In this document: piece after piece, positions 9,070-17,701 of the stretch
How the letters are laid out: each line of letters begins with the position of its first letter
Position numbering within the stretch: the first letter of the stretch is position 1
Assembly: GCA_017935675.1 (NCBI GenBank)
Contig: JAGBHE010000067.1
Span: forward strand, 1 to 64,000
Direction of reading: 5' to 3'
Length of the DNA stretch: 64,000 nt
Origin: Clostridia bacterium
GTDB taxonomy: Bacteria > Bacillota > Clostridia > UBA1381
Notes under the pieces: generated by a model
What the model saw: the letters and a program-made list of their open reading frames with translations, nothing else
Database searches by the model: none
Told to the model about the DNA's origin: nothing
Translations under genes and position numbers: made by a program

Positions 9070-11208
9070 TCAAACTTTTACCTCATTTCTTATCATACCA
9101 ATTTTATCAAAGTCAAGCATTTCAAAGTCTACACGTTCACCATATATACCTCTGACTCTGTCAACAACATTATCCGCATACTTTGATTTCATATAAAAGT
9201 CATCACGCAATTTGAAATTAAGATGACTAGGATTTTCGTCAACAAAACTATGATACATTCCATTACAAACAAAATTATTATATTGCACTGTTGTGTGATC
9301 ATAATTGTTTACATAAGTATCATAAAGATAAGGGTAATGCTCTCTCCATATATCGCTTGTAACATCTACTCCGTGTAAATCCTCTTCGTCAATTGTATGT
9401 ACACGCATTTGAGAAAGCGGTTTTTCATGCATTACCTTGTAGCTGTTTGAATATGAATTCGGGTCAGGTCCGGGTGTGCAGTCAATGAATATATTATTTG
9501 CAACAGAGGTCTGCCCTCCGCAATTCCAATGCACTGTCGCAAAGAAATATCTTCCCTTTTGAACAATGTCATAGAAGTAGTTCCCGTAAACCTCATTATA
9601 AATTGCAAAATCATCAAAATATATTGCAGTAAAGCCATACATATCATAGCTGTGCGGATTCTTTATATCATATATAAAATTATATCTTATCTTGTTTCCG
9701 ACCTCGCTCTGGTCTCTGCCCATATAAATCGCACCGCCGTCCGAAATTTCCTTTATAACATTATGTATTTTGTTGTATTCAATCAGGTGGTCATTTCCAT
9801 TTATAATAATAGCATTACCAGGCAAATCATCAATTTCACAGTGACTGACAATATTACCCACGCCCCAAAGTGTGATTGCGGGTGCACAGGTTGAAATTGT
9901 CCTGTTGAGATTATGTAAATGAGTGTTATATACCATGTTCCCCGACGGTATAAGCTTTTTCCTGTTGCCGCCGCCAAGGTAAATCCCGCCTGCACCTGTT
10001 CCATAGATTTCACAGCCTGATACCTTGTGATTTTTGCCTGCATGACCGTCCAGAGCCGCCATACAATAAATATGATTGCTCAGATTCCCTACCTGCTCAC
10101 TAACCGGTTCCATATGGTTCTTATTATCATAAAAGGTTATACCTTTGTCTGTTTCCTGCCATTTTCCGCATCCGTGGTCATTAGAACCCATACCAATCTG
10201 AATGCCCACAGTTCCAAGATTTCTGAAAATCGAATTTTTAATTACAATATTTTCTCCTCTTTCGATATATACTCCCGATGACCTTGAATTTTCAAAAATT
10301 ATTCCGTCAAAGATGATGTTTGAGGCATTTAAAAAGGATAATATCGGCGTACCGAGTACACTCAGCTGGATTAATGCATTTTCCAAATCGCAATCGGGAT
10401 AAAAATAGAGTTTCTTTTCAGCAATATCAATATAATATTCTCCCTGCTGTGAGATTTCTTCTAAAAGATTTAATATCTTCCATCTCGTTTCGGTCATTGT
10501 GCTGTCAATTCCGAACATATGTGGATTTGCAAGAGATATTTTATGTTTATCGGCATCTATTTTTAAAATCTTGATTGTATCATCTGCATATCCGTTTTTC
10601 AAAAAACCATAAATGTATGCATTGTCTGCATTTTTCCATTTCTCTATCCTGCTGTCAGCGTAACCGATTATTCCACCTCTGCATGAAAAATCCCCCTTAT
10701 GGGGAACGCTTCCCTCATCTACAACTTTTCCGAGCTTAATATATTCTTTTTTGGGATATCGGGACACAGAATAAGCTTTTTTATTTATAAACAGCTCATT
10801 GCCTGATGGGAGGATTGCTTTTCTGAATCCCTTTTCACCATAAGGAAAAAGTTCACCCGGAATGTATTTTGACAAATCCACCTCGCACATATTTTCCCTG
10901 CCGCTGTTTTCGATAATTCTGTCGAGTGTTTCCATATCCTTCACCCTTTTGACATCATCAGGATTTATAATAATACCCCCATCAAAAATAACACTATTAT
11001 CGTCATACGCTCTGTAGATACACGGCTTGTCCTCTTTGGTAAATCTCAGTGTTTCATCAAAGAAATATCTTCCGCCCATAATGTTTACAACAATATTGTC
11101 ATCAGTCAAAGTCTTAACATATTCTTTTGCAGCGTTTAAATCTTTAAACGGTTTTTCAAAACTTCCGTCACCGTTTGGCAAAGCGTTTACTGATACAAAT
11201 ATATCCAT
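9070..11208 (-). CDS. Right-handed beta-helix glycan-active enzyme (GH141-like)
   Basis: Intracellular protein of 712 aa; no signal peptide. It starts with the Fibronectin-like signature of beta-helix enzymes (DIFVSVNALPNGDGSFEKPF), then an N-terminal region with W-rich segments, and from about residue 300 a run of parallel beta-helix rungs (NIIFDGIIFENS, NIVIKNSIFRNL, NHKVSGCEIYG). The arrangement is most like GH141 (fucosidase/xylanase) and related beta-helix families; pectate-lyase-type relatives cannot be excluded. Start supported by AAGGAG seven bases upstream. It lies between the SGNH esterase (41 bp upstream) and the oxidoreductase, in one transcription unit, and probably acts on imported oligosaccharides. 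Confidence 0.7.
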   Translation of the reverse strand: MDIFVSVNALPNGDGSFEKPFKDLNAAKEYVKTLTDDNIVVNIMGGRYFFDETLRFTKEDKPCIYRAYDDNSVIFDGGIIINPDDVKRVKDMETLDRIIENSGRENMCEVDLSKYIPGELFPYGEKGFRKAILPSGNELFINKKAYSVSRYPKKEYIKLGKVVDEGSVPHKGDFSCRGGIIGYADSRIEKWKNADNAYIYGFLKNGYADDTIKILKIDADKHKISLANPHMFGIDSTMTETRWKILNLLEEISQQGEYYIDIAEKKLYFYPDCDLENALIQLSVLGTPILSFLNASNIIFDGIIFENSRSSGVYIERGENIVIKNSIFRNLGTVGIQIGMGSNDHGCGKWQETDKGITFYDNKNHMEPVSEQVGNLSNHIYCMAALDGHAGKNHKVSGCEIYGTGAGGIYLGGGNRKKLIPSGNMVYNTHLHNLNRTISTCAPAITLWGVGNIVSHCEIDDLPGNAIIINGNDHLIEYNKIHNVIKEISDGGAIYMGRDQSEVGNKIRYNFIYDIKNPHSYDMYGFTAIYFDDFAIYNEVYGNYFYDIVQKGRYFFATVHWNCGGQTSVANNIFIDCTPGPDPNSYSNSYKVMHEKPLSQMRVHTIDEEDLHGVDVTSDIWREHYPYLYDTYVNNYDHTTVQYNNFVCNGMYHSFVDENPSHLNFKLRDDFYMKSKYADNVVDRVRGIYGERVDFEMLDFDKIGMIRNEVKV

Positions 11209-11249
11209 GTTTTTTCTCCTTAAGTCTATTACCGCATAACTTTCATAGT

Positions 11250-12245
11250 TTACATATATTTTTTTATTTTCTCATACCAATTGTTCCCCATCATAAAATG
11301 ACCGTAATCATTCGGGTGAATACCATCAGCCGTCAAATATTCAGTATCTGTAAGAATTTCTCTGCCCTCAACAAGAATCATTTTTCCTTTAGAATATTTC
11401 TTGCATTTTTCTCTTACAATTTCATCAAATATCTTTATTTTTTCATATTCAGGGCGGGTTGGTTTAAAAAACGTACTGTTTGGATAAACAGTTGTTACAA
11501 AAGTTGGTTTTTGTATCTCGGAAAGTCTTAAAAACATATATTCCGTTCGCCTTTCGAATTCATCCGGTTCAAAACCTTCATACATATTTGTTGCCGGTTC
11601 AATAAGAGCCGTATCCCAATTAAGATCATCACAAATCCAATCAACAATTTCCTTTTCACAATGGCAGCTGCCGCCTGTACCCTTTATCAGAACATCACAG
11701 CCCAGCCTTCTTGCAAGCTGATTGACATATGCATTCTGATGATACATTGCTCCTGCTCCGTGAGTTATGGAAGATCCCCATGTAAGCAAAGTTTTTTCAG
11801 GCACCTCCTCTTTATGGGGAGGTCTTATATCATAGCCGAAGGAGTCAATTGAATTATATATAAATCTTCCGTGCAGATATACTCTCCAGACATTTTTATT
11901 AAATCTGTTGTTTTCATACCAGTTATCGGTCACATCTTTTAACCCCTTCGGTCTGCTAAGTATTATTGTTTTTCTTTCATCTGCATTAAAGTTATGATAT
12001 TCTAAAGGATAATCTCCGTAAAATATTTGAACATCACCCGCATAACCGTTTGATGTAAGCGTAATTTCAACCATATCACCATCTGTTACAAATCTTAACT
12101 CACAACCGCATGACCAACGTGACCTCTCTCTTGCCCACAGATTAATATTTTTTTCAACCTCAATTGGAAATCTATGTAGCTTAACCCCACTTCCTACCTC
12201 TTCAAGCTCGCAAACATTGTGAAAATAAATATTATCCTTAACCAT
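11250..12245 (-). CDS. SGNH/GDSL-family hydrolase (probable carbohydrate esterase)
   Basis: Cytoplasmic hydrolase of 331 aa. An N-terminal beta-sandwich of about 130 residues precedes the SGNH domain, as in CE2-type acetyl esterases. The catalytic Ser lies in TWGSSITHGAG, the oxyanion Gly in IKGTGGS, and the Asp/His pair in DGIHPNDYGH. It probably removes acetyl or other acyl groups from imported sugars. The upstream TTG at 12263 overlaps the ribosome binding site GCGGAGG, so ATG at 12245 is the start. First gene of the operon SGNH - beta-helix enzyme - oxidoreductase, driven by the operator-promoter at 12296-12362. Confidence 0.87.
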   Translation of the reverse strand: MVKDNIYFHNVCELEEVGSGVKLHRFPIEVEKNINLWARERSRWSCGCELRFVTDGDMVEITLTSNGYAGDVQIFYGDYPLEYHNFNADERKTIILSRPKGLKDVTDNWYENNRFNKNVWRVYLHGRFIYNSIDSFGYDIRPPHKEEVPEKTLLTWGSSITHGAGAMYHQNAYVNQLARRLGCDVLIKGTGGSCHCEKEIVDWICDDLNWDTALIEPATNMYEGFEPDEFERRTEYMFLRLSEIQKPTFVTTVYPNSTFFKPTRPEYEKIKIFDEIVREKCKKYSKGKMILVEGREILTDTEYLTADGIHPNDYGHFMMGNNWYEKIKKYM

Positions 12246-12295
12246 TTTAATTTTCCTCCGCAATTAAAGTGATAGCATTAAAATACGTCACTATA

Positions 12296-12362
12296 ATTTT
12301 CTCATATCAAGAAATTTTTTTCAATGCAGAATTTTTACTTTGCACTCTATTATTTTTACCCT
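12296..12362 (-). promoter_or_regulatory. Operator-promoter of the esterase operon
   Basis: Half-sites on the plus strand, AATTTTTAC (12330-12338) and TATTTTTAC (12351-12359), are 21 bp apart. Reading leftwards come CATTG, -35 TTGAAA (12319-12324), 17-bp spacer and GAAAAT (12296-12301). TATGAGAAAAT around the -10 is shared with the promoter at 1944-2012, so a common activator is likely. Confidence 0.7.
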
Positions 12363-12383
12363 TTCTTTTTATTTGATTTGTTC

Positions 12384-12428
12384 AAAAAAAAGGAGCCGTG
12401 CAAATGAGCATTTTAAAAATGCTCATTT
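12384..12428 (-). terminator. Terminator after the Gfo/Idh-isomerase operon
   Basis: A 13-bp stem (AAATGAGCATTTT / AAATGCTCATTTT) at 12402-12428, followed on the minus strand by GCACGGCTCC and a T8 run (12384-12391). It separates the oxidoreductase gene ending at 12475 from the esterase promoter. Confidence 0.7.
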
Positions 12429-12474
12429 TGCAACAGCACCATTTTAAACAGGATCTGCGAAACGCCGATCTGAA

Positions 12475-13449
12475 TTATCTTTTATTTTTTGTACCGCTTT
12501 TGTAAAAATCAAAAATTGCCCTTGTGACATCCTTTGCGCAGTCAAGGTGCATATAGCTTTCGCTGCTGCCGTCAAGGTAGCTGTAAAACTCACCGATAAC
12601 CTCCGCATGACCGCCGCCCCAGTATGCTTTTCCGGGGACTTCGGCACTGTCACGTGCCAGAACCCGAACATCGCCGCCGTTTATGTAAAGAAGCATATTA
12701 TCACAGTATCTCAGCACACCGTTTTCAAATTCCAGCTCAATGCGAACCGGATTATTATATGCGCTGCAGTTTGTAGCGTAAAAGCATGCATCAACACCGC
12801 AGGCTGTTTTTATAACAGCGTCGGCAGTATCCTCCACCTCAATGCAGTCGCCGAGTAACCTTGTGGAAATCCCGCCGCTCAGGTTTACATATCCGCCGCC
12901 CAGCCAGCATAAAAGGTCAAGAGTATGGATGGCCTGATTAATAAGAAGACCGCCGCCCTCCGTACTCCATTTTCCCCTCCATTCGTCCTGAGCGTAATAT
13001 TCCCGGTCACGATGCCATGTCATAAACGCGCACATGGAGCGAAGCTCACCGTATTCTCTCTTATCTGTCAGCTCCTTCATCTTTTTCACAGCAGGATTTT
13101 TCCTGTTCTGCAGCATGATACAAATTTCCCTGCCGCCGCTGTAATTAAAAAGTCTTTCAGCCTCACCGGGGCTTATCCCGACAGGCTTTTCAAGAATAAC
13201 ATGCTTGCCTGCGGCAAGAGCGGCTTCTGCCATAGGGACATGAAGATAATGAGGTGTGCAGATATGAACCACATCTATCGACTTATCACAGAGCATTTTT
13301 TCAAAATCCCGATATTTTTCCACAGCACCGGCGCGCTCTGTCCGCTCCGGTCTGCAGTCGCAGACTGCATATTCGGCGCCGATTTTATCAAGTGCCGCAG
13401 CATGAATCGGCCCTATTGCACCGTATCCGACAATACATCCCTTTTTCAT
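12475..13449 (-). CDS. Gfo/Idh/MocA-family NAD(P)-dependent oxidoreductase
   Basis: Cytoplasmic sugar dehydrogenase of 324 aa. The N-terminal Rossmann fold carries GYGAIGPIHAAA, the catalytic-Lys motif EKPVGI is at about 95, and the substrate-domain His is in NQAIHTLDLLCWLGG. The family oxidises or epimerises sugars, inositols and glycosides through 3-keto intermediates. It lies 33 bp downstream of an isomerase gene, the usual pairing. Codon use is more GC-rich than in the flanking transport genes. Start supported by AAAGGGAG. Substrate unknown. Confidence 0.92.
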   Translation of the reverse strand: MKKGCIVGYGAIGPIHAAALDKIGAEYAVCDCRPERTERAGAVEKYRDFEKMLCDKSIDVVHICTPHYLHVPMAEAALAAGKHVILEKPVGISPGEAERLFNYSGGREICIMLQNRKNPAVKKMKELTDKREYGELRSMCAFMTWHRDREYYAQDEWRGKWSTEGGGLLINQAIHTLDLLCWLGGGYVNLSGGISTRLLGDCIEVEDTADAVIKTACGVDACFYATNCSAYNNPVRIELEFENGVLRYCDNMLLYINGGDVRVLARDSAEVPGKAYWGGGHAEVIGEFYSYLDGSSESYMHLDCAKDVTRAIFDFYKSGTKNKR

Positions 13450-13482
13450 AATTAAGCACTCCCTTTGCGCCCTGAAGCACCA

Positions 13483-14238
13483 TTAATTAAAGCCCTTTGC
13501 TTTAAGGTTATCATAGCTTATTTTAAGGCTTTCAAAAGGATTTCTGCGGCAAATATCCTGTTCAACAAAGGCTGCCTCTGCGCCTGCTTCATCACATGCG
13601 GAAATTATTTCGTCAAAATCAAGATTTCCCTCAAGAACCTCCGCCATAACTATTTCATTATTGATTATTGCAAGATCCTTGAAATGTATTATCTTTGCGC
13701 GCTTTCCGAGGCCCCTTATAAACTTTGCGGGATTAATTCCGGCGTATGCAAGCCAATAAACGTCAACCACAAAATCAAAATCAGTTTTTTCAATAAGCAT
13801 ATCCATTATGTATTTGCCGTCATACTTCTGAAATTCAAATGCGTGATTGTGATACACAAAGCATCTGCCGGATTTTCTTACCGCCTCAACCGCCGGCTTC
13901 ATATTTTCAATAAACTTAAGTACTCCCTCCGGGTTTGCAAGCTCACCCGGCATGCAGCCGAGTCCGCAGATATTACAGCCCAGCTCCTCATGATATTTTA
14001 TAACCTCATCTGTTTTGTTTACATACTCGTCATAGCCCCTGTGAGTTACTATCGGCTCAATACCGTACTTGTCACATGCCTTTCTGACCTGCGCACCGGT
14101 AAGCGCCGGCATACCTGACACCTGAACGGTTTTATAGCCTATTTCCTTAAGCTTTGCAAAGGTTTCATCAAGCTGCTCCTCAGTTTTTCCATAATCTCGG
14201 AGCGTATAAAGCTGCGCCCCTATTCTTCTGTCCATCAT
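13483..14238 (-). CDS. Sugar phosphate isomerase/epimerase (AP-endonuclease-2 TIM barrel)
   Basis: TIM-barrel protein of 251 aa of the IolE/YcjR type, metal dependent. Visible active-site pieces are the strand FDFVVDVYWLAYAG, the metal-binding HFKD and the late Glu in AAFVEQD. It probably works with the oxidoreductase gene 33 bp downstream (3-keto-sugar formation and isomerisation). The start at 14238 has GGAGG ten bases upstream; an adjacent ATG codon is a possible alternative. 28 bp after the C39-like peptidase gene, so the three may be cotranscribed. Confidence 0.88.
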   Translation of the reverse strand: MMDRRIGAQLYTLRDYGKTEEQLDETFAKLKEIGYKTVQVSGMPALTGAQVRKACDKYGIEPIVTHRGYDEYVNKTDEVIKYHEELGCNICGLGCMPGELANPEGVLKFIENMKPAVEAVRKSGRCFVYHNHAFEFQKYDGKYIMDMLIEKTDFDFVVDVYWLAYAGINPAKFIRGLGKRAKIIHFKDLAIINNEIVMAEVLEGNLDFDEIISACDEAGAEAAFVEQDICRRNPFESLKISYDNLKAKGFN

Positions 14239-14266
14239 ATTTATCCTACCTCCAAAATATTAAATT

Positions 14267-14992
14267 TCACTCGCCGCGGCATATCCAGAACGGACCTCCG
14301 TCGGTTGCACCTGCTTTTGATTCATTAATTATGAGCTCAAGCTCCCATGTCTTTATACTGCGCATTTTGCTCATAGGGTCGGATACAAGAACCTTTCCCG
14401 AAGGCGAAAGTCCGCGCAGGAGAATAAAATGACCGCTTGATGTAAAATGCCCCCTGGACATGAGAACAACCACGGGCTCATTATTTTTAAGTGCGGATAA
14501 AATTTTCTCCCTGTCTCTTCCGACTCCTTCCACAGAAAATCCATAATGCTTTCCGCCTGCCGGAATTATCGAATGAAAGCTTCCGCTGCCCTCACAGCGC
14601 TGCCCGTTGTCAACGGCCCATTTTGCCGCGTCAAGAGGCGTAATACTCTGACCGGTCAGGGTTGACGCTGCCATTGCAAGACACGTAGGACCGCACCCCG
14701 CCTCAGCTATAGTTCCTGACCTGCCGTAAAGCTCTTCTCCCCATCGACTGTCCCTCTGGCTGTAATATACAACATTTCCCGTATCAAGAGGGATAAAGCT
14801 TTCAACCGCAATATTTTCCCTGTTTATGTAAATAAGCATTACGAACACACAGATTAAAAGCATCAAAAATCTGCGTCTGCGTTTTCTTTGTTTTTTTATT
14901 CTCTCCTGCTTTCTGCGCGCAGCAGCGTCGCGCCGACCTGCCGTCTGCATATTTAACTGATTATTCCCGTAAGCTTGCTGTCTTGCCTGCAT
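14267..14992 (-). CDS. Membrane-anchored C39-like cysteine peptidase
   Basis: Protein of 241 aa. A very basic N-terminus (about 1-40, Arg/Lys/Gln-rich) precedes a single transmembrane helix (about 41-57), so the catalytic part lies outside the membrane. The peptidase_C39_2 fold shows the Cys in GCGPTC, the His in SGHFILL and the Asp in VSDPMS. Likely substrates are cell-wall or secreted peptides; there is no ABC exporter domain, so it is not a bacteriocin processing transporter. GGGGGATAAAC precedes the ATG. Its link to the sugar genes is unclear. Confidence 0.83.
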   Translation of the reverse strand: MQARQQAYGNNQLNMQTAGRRDAAARRKQERIKKQRKRRRRFLMLLICVFVMLIYINRENIAVESFIPLDTGNVVYYSQRDSRWGEELYGRSGTIAEAGCGPTCLAMAASTLTGQSITPLDAAKWAVDNGQRCEGSGSFHSIIPAGGKHYGFSVEGVGRDREKILSALKNNEPVVVLMSRGHFTSSGHFILLRGLSPSGKVLVSDPMSKMRSIKTWELELIINESKAGATDGGPFWICRGE

Positions 14993-15035
14993 GTTTATCC
15001 CCCGTTCGGTATTATCATAAATTTTCTTACTGATA

Positions 15036-15063
15036 ATATTATCACATTTATATTAAGAATCAA
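15036..15063 (-). promoter_or_regulatory. Probable promoter of the C39-like peptidase gene
   Basis: Leftward -35 TTGATT (15058-15063), 16-bp spacer, -10 TAATAT (15036-15041). The -10 lies in a perfect palindrome GATAATATTATC (15032-15043), which could be a repressor site. Confidence 0.4.
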
Positions 15064-15101
15064 GCAAGCATTCCTTAATTTTTTATTAATTTTCAGGGGA
15101 A

Positions 15102-15125
15102 AAGACATAATCTTATGCAGTCTTA
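15102..15125 (-). terminator. Terminator-like hairpin after the second Gfo/Idh gene
   Basis: AAGAC / GTCTT inverted repeat with inner pairing (CATAA / TTATG), overlapping the stop codon of the gene ending at 15123 and followed leftwards by TTTTCCCC. Confidence 0.5.
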
Positions 15126-16283
15126 ATATGTATCTTCGGTTCCTGCCGTAATCTGAATATCTTTTTTAACAACTGTGGAATTTTTAATTTTTTCCTGAAG
15201 CAGCCGATAAAATTCATCATGGGGGAAGTTTTTAACATCTGCCCAGCCGCCTGTCCACGCGGAATAATGTATTGCGTTTGATATTGTCAGACCCTTTATA
15301 CCCTCTTCACCGGGAGCCAGCAGTTTTTTTCCGTGAAGAAGCGCTGCCGTGAAATCCCTGAAAATGTACACGTGCTGATCTTCCGTCTGAGAGCCTGTCG
15401 GAATTTTACAATCCCAGCATTCCGGGCATCCGAAAACAAGCTTGTTTGTTTTATTGAACTCTCTCTCGGACACAACATTGCGCTTGAAGCTTATAATGTT
15501 GTTCTCAACAACAACGCGTCCCATATCGCATGCGATTTCAAGCCTGTTTGTTCCGGGAGCTTCTCCCGTTGAGGTTATATATGTTCCCGTCATCCCGTTT
15601 TCATATTCAAAAAACGCGGTTACGTCATCTTCAACCTCAATATCATAATACTTACCGAAGGATACATGCGACATAATGCGATCCGGCATACCGAAAAGCC
15701 ACTGCCACAAATCAAGCTGGTGAGGATTCTGATTGATAAGCGCGCCGCCGCCCTCTGTTTTCCAGGTTGAGCGCCATGTGCAGCTGTCATGATAAAACTG
15801 TGACCTGTACCAATCCGTAATAATCCAGCTTACACGCTTAATTGCCCCAAGCTCTCCGCTGTCAATAAGCTGCTTCAGCTTTCCGTAAACAGGATTTGTA
15901 CGCTGATTATACATAATGCCGAAAAGCTTACCGGATTTTTTTGCAGCCTCATTCATTTCAAGAACCTGCTTTGTGTAAACTCCCGCAGGCTTTTCTGTTA
16001 TAACATTGAGTCCGTTTTCAAAAGCGTCAATTGCTATTGTGGAATGATCATAATGGGGTACCGCAACTATTACAACATCCACAAGTCCGCTTGTAATAAG
16101 CTCATGTGAATCGCTGAAAAAAGGTATCTCCGGATATGTTTCCTTTACATATGCCGCTCTTTGCTCCGATATATCGCAAAGTGCGGCCATCTCCATCCCG
16201 GGCACCTTTCCGCCGCTGATATTCTTTGCATGGGTGGTTCCCATATTTCCTATTCCGATAATTCCGAGTCTTACCTTATCCAT
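15123..16283 (-). CDS. Gfo/Idh/MocA-family oxidoreductase
   Basis: Second dehydrogenase of this family, 386 aa, about 60 residues longer than the one at 12475. It has the NAD(P)-binding start GIIGIGNMGTTHA, the catalytic Lys in EKPAGV and the His in NQNPHQLDLWQWLFG. The two paralogues share the TEGGG..INQ segment but are otherwise divergent. The start codon overlaps the stop of the upstream isomerase by one base (TAATG), with GGAGG inside that gene, so the two are translationally coupled and probably act in sequence on one sugar. Confidence 0.92.
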   Translation of the reverse strand: MDKVRLGIIGIGNMGTTHAKNISGGKVPGMEMAALCDISEQRAAYVKETYPEIPFFSDSHELITSGLVDVVIVAVPHYDHSTIAIDAFENGLNVITEKPAGVYTKQVLEMNEAAKKSGKLFGIMYNQRTNPVYGKLKQLIDSGELGAIKRVSWIITDWYRSQFYHDSCTWRSTWKTEGGGALINQNPHQLDLWQWLFGMPDRIMSHVSFGKYYDIEVEDDVTAFFEYENGMTGTYITSTGEAPGTNRLEIACDMGRVVVENNIISFKRNVVSEREFNKTNKLVFGCPECWDCKIPTGSQTEDQHVYIFRDFTAALLHGKKLLAPGEEGIKGLTISNAIHYSAWTGGWADVKNFPHDEFYRLLQEKIKNSTVVKKDIQITAGTEDTY

Positions 16284-17134
16284 TATTCATTTCCCTCCAT
16301 AGGCAATAATTTTTTTAAAGCTTTATATGCAAGAGTAAACTTTTCAGGCGTTGAGCCTTCAAGCTTAGTCATCTTGTCATCCTCCTCCAGAGCATCAAGC
16401 CCCGTAAAACTTCCGAGATGAGGCTCAAGACTTACAAACCCCGAATATCCGCCGCGGTCAAGAGATGATATTATATCGCCTACACAGCCTATACCATAGC
16501 CTGCCGGGACAACGTCTCCGTTTTCAAGCGCATCCTTTATATGCATGTATTCTATGTACGGATAAAGCATTTCAAAAGCATCAGGGTAGGTTTTCTGCCC
16601 GCACTGAACAAAATTTGCCGGGTCAAATACTGCACGTAAATGCTTTGAATTAACACTTCTGAGAATATCCGCGCACCTTGAGGCAATATCCCCGTAAATC
16701 CCCTTTTCATTTTCATGAAGAAGAATAACGCCCTTTTCCTCCGCAAGGGAAACCATGCGTTTCATCTGCTCAATAACCTTGTCACGGCTCTTTTCATATT
16801 CACCGTCAACATAAAAGCTGAATATGCGTATGTACCTCGTATCAAGTATCTTTGCGGTTTCAATAACCCTTTCGAGAAGCTTCAAATGCTCTTCAAAATC
16901 ATCATTAATATTGATTTTTCCTATAGGTGAGCCTATAGAGGAAACCTTTATTCCATACTTATCCATTTTCGCCTTAAGGCTTTTTGCTTCATCACTCGTC
17001 AGTTCGGAGATGTTTTTACCGTCTATTCCTCTCGGTTCAAAATACTCTATCCCGAGAGAGTTAAGATGCTCAAACTGCTCTGTTGTGTTTTCGCTTATTT
17101 CGTCTGCAAATCCGGAAATGATAAATTTGCTCAA
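16283..17134 (-). CDS. Sugar phosphate isomerase/epimerase (TIM barrel)
   Basis: AP-endonuclease-2-type TIM barrel of 283 aa, a hydroxypyruvate-isomerase/inosose-dehydratase relative. Motifs include the metal-binding Glu in LLHENEKG, FDPANFVQCG, HIKDALENG and the C-terminal Glu in VSLEPHLG. A GTG start at 17143 is possible, but it lies within the GGGGTGATT ribosome binding site, so the TTG at 17134 (MSKFIISGFADEIS) is preferred. It forms a coupled pair with the downstream oxidoreductase. Promoter at 17168-17196. Confidence 0.88.
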   Translation of the reverse strand: MSKFIISGFADEISENTTEQFEHLNSLGIEYFEPRGIDGKNISELTSDEAKSLKAKMDKYGIKVSSIGSPIGKININDDFEEHLKLLERVIETAKILDTRYIRIFSFYVDGEYEKSRDKVIEQMKRMVSLAEEKGVILLHENEKGIYGDIASRCADILRSVNSKHLRAVFDPANFVQCGQKTYPDAFEMLYPYIEYMHIKDALENGDVVPAGYGIGCVGDIISSLDRGGYSGFVSLEPHLGSFTGLDALEEDDKMTKLEGSTPEKFTLAYKALKKLLPMEGNE

Positions 17135-17167
17135 CCAAATCACCCCATAAAATTTTTATTTTATACT

Positions 17168-17196
17168 ATGATATCACAATATCCACCATTTATCAA
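17168..17196 (-). promoter_or_regulatory. Promoter of the isomerase-oxidoreductase operon
   Basis: Leftward -35 TTGATA (17191-17196), 17-bp spacer, -10 TATCAT with upstream TG (17168-17173). It is divergent from the blaI-like promoter about 60 bp to the right. Confidence 0.6.
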
Positions 17197-17254
17197 TGGC
17201 TATATTGATAAAAAGATTGCCGATATTGATATTTTTAAAATATCAACAAAACTC

Positions 17255-17305
17255 TTGACAGACAACAAATTGTAGTGTATAATATATATTACAACAAGTT
17301 GTAGT
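17255..17305 (+). promoter_or_regulatory. BlaI-type promoter with two operators
   Basis: -35 TTGACA (17255-17260), 17-bp spacer and -10 TATAAT (17278-17283). Two near-identical 15-mers, ACAACAAATTGTAGT (17262-17276, filling the spacer) and ACAACAAGTTGTAGT (17291-17305, past the start point), match the ACAxxTGTAGT core of BlaI/MecI operators. Their centres are 29 bp apart. This fits repression by the BlaI-like protein encoded just downstream. Confidence 0.88.
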
Positions 17306-17329
17306 GAAATTGTTTCAGGGAGTGATAAA

Positions 17330-17698
17330 ATGCAAAAGAAAACAATAACAGAATCGGAATATGAGCTTATGCGGATTTTATGGGCCGCAGACAAACCTCT
17401 CGGAATGGCGGAAATTATAAAGCAGCTTCCAAAGGATAAATGGACGCGAAACGCGGCGGCAACACTGCTTCTCAGGCTCGCGGACAAGGGTTTTGCGGCT
17501 TATGAGAAAAACGGAAAGCTAAATTTCTATTACGCGGCAGTAAAGCAGGACGATTACGGAAGAAAAGAAACAAAATCGCTGCTTAAAAGGCTCTACAACG
17601 GCTCAATTAAAAATCTTGTCGCGTCATTGTACGAGAAGGGCGAAATAGACAATAATGAGCTTGACGGGTTAAGGCAATTATTGAACAAGGATAAATAA
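17330..17698 (+). CDS. BlaI/MecI-family transcriptional repressor
   Basis: Winged-helix repressor of 122 aa, full length for the family. It begins TESEYELMRILWAADKPLGMAEI and has the recognition-helix region NAAATLLLRLADKGF, as in BlaI. In relatives a C-terminal dimerisation helix is cleaved after sensor activation. GGGAG precedes the ATG by eight bases. It should bind the two ACAAxTTGTAGT sites at its own promoter. It is followed after 3 bp by the M56 sensor gene. No beta-lactamase is encoded beside it, so the signal may be cell-wall stress in general. Confidence 0.93.
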   Translation: MQKKTITESEYELMRILWAADKPLGMAEIIKQLPKDKWTRNAAATLLLRLADKGFAAYEKNGKLNFYYAAVKQDDYGRKETKSLLKRLYNGSIKNLVASLYEKGEIDNNELDGLRQLLNKDK

Positions 17699-17701
17699 GC
17701 T

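Noticed and set aside
14267..14992. Bacteriocin-processing C39 peptidase
   Set aside because: There is no ABC transporter domain, no double-glycine precursor peptide and no immunity-type gene nearby.
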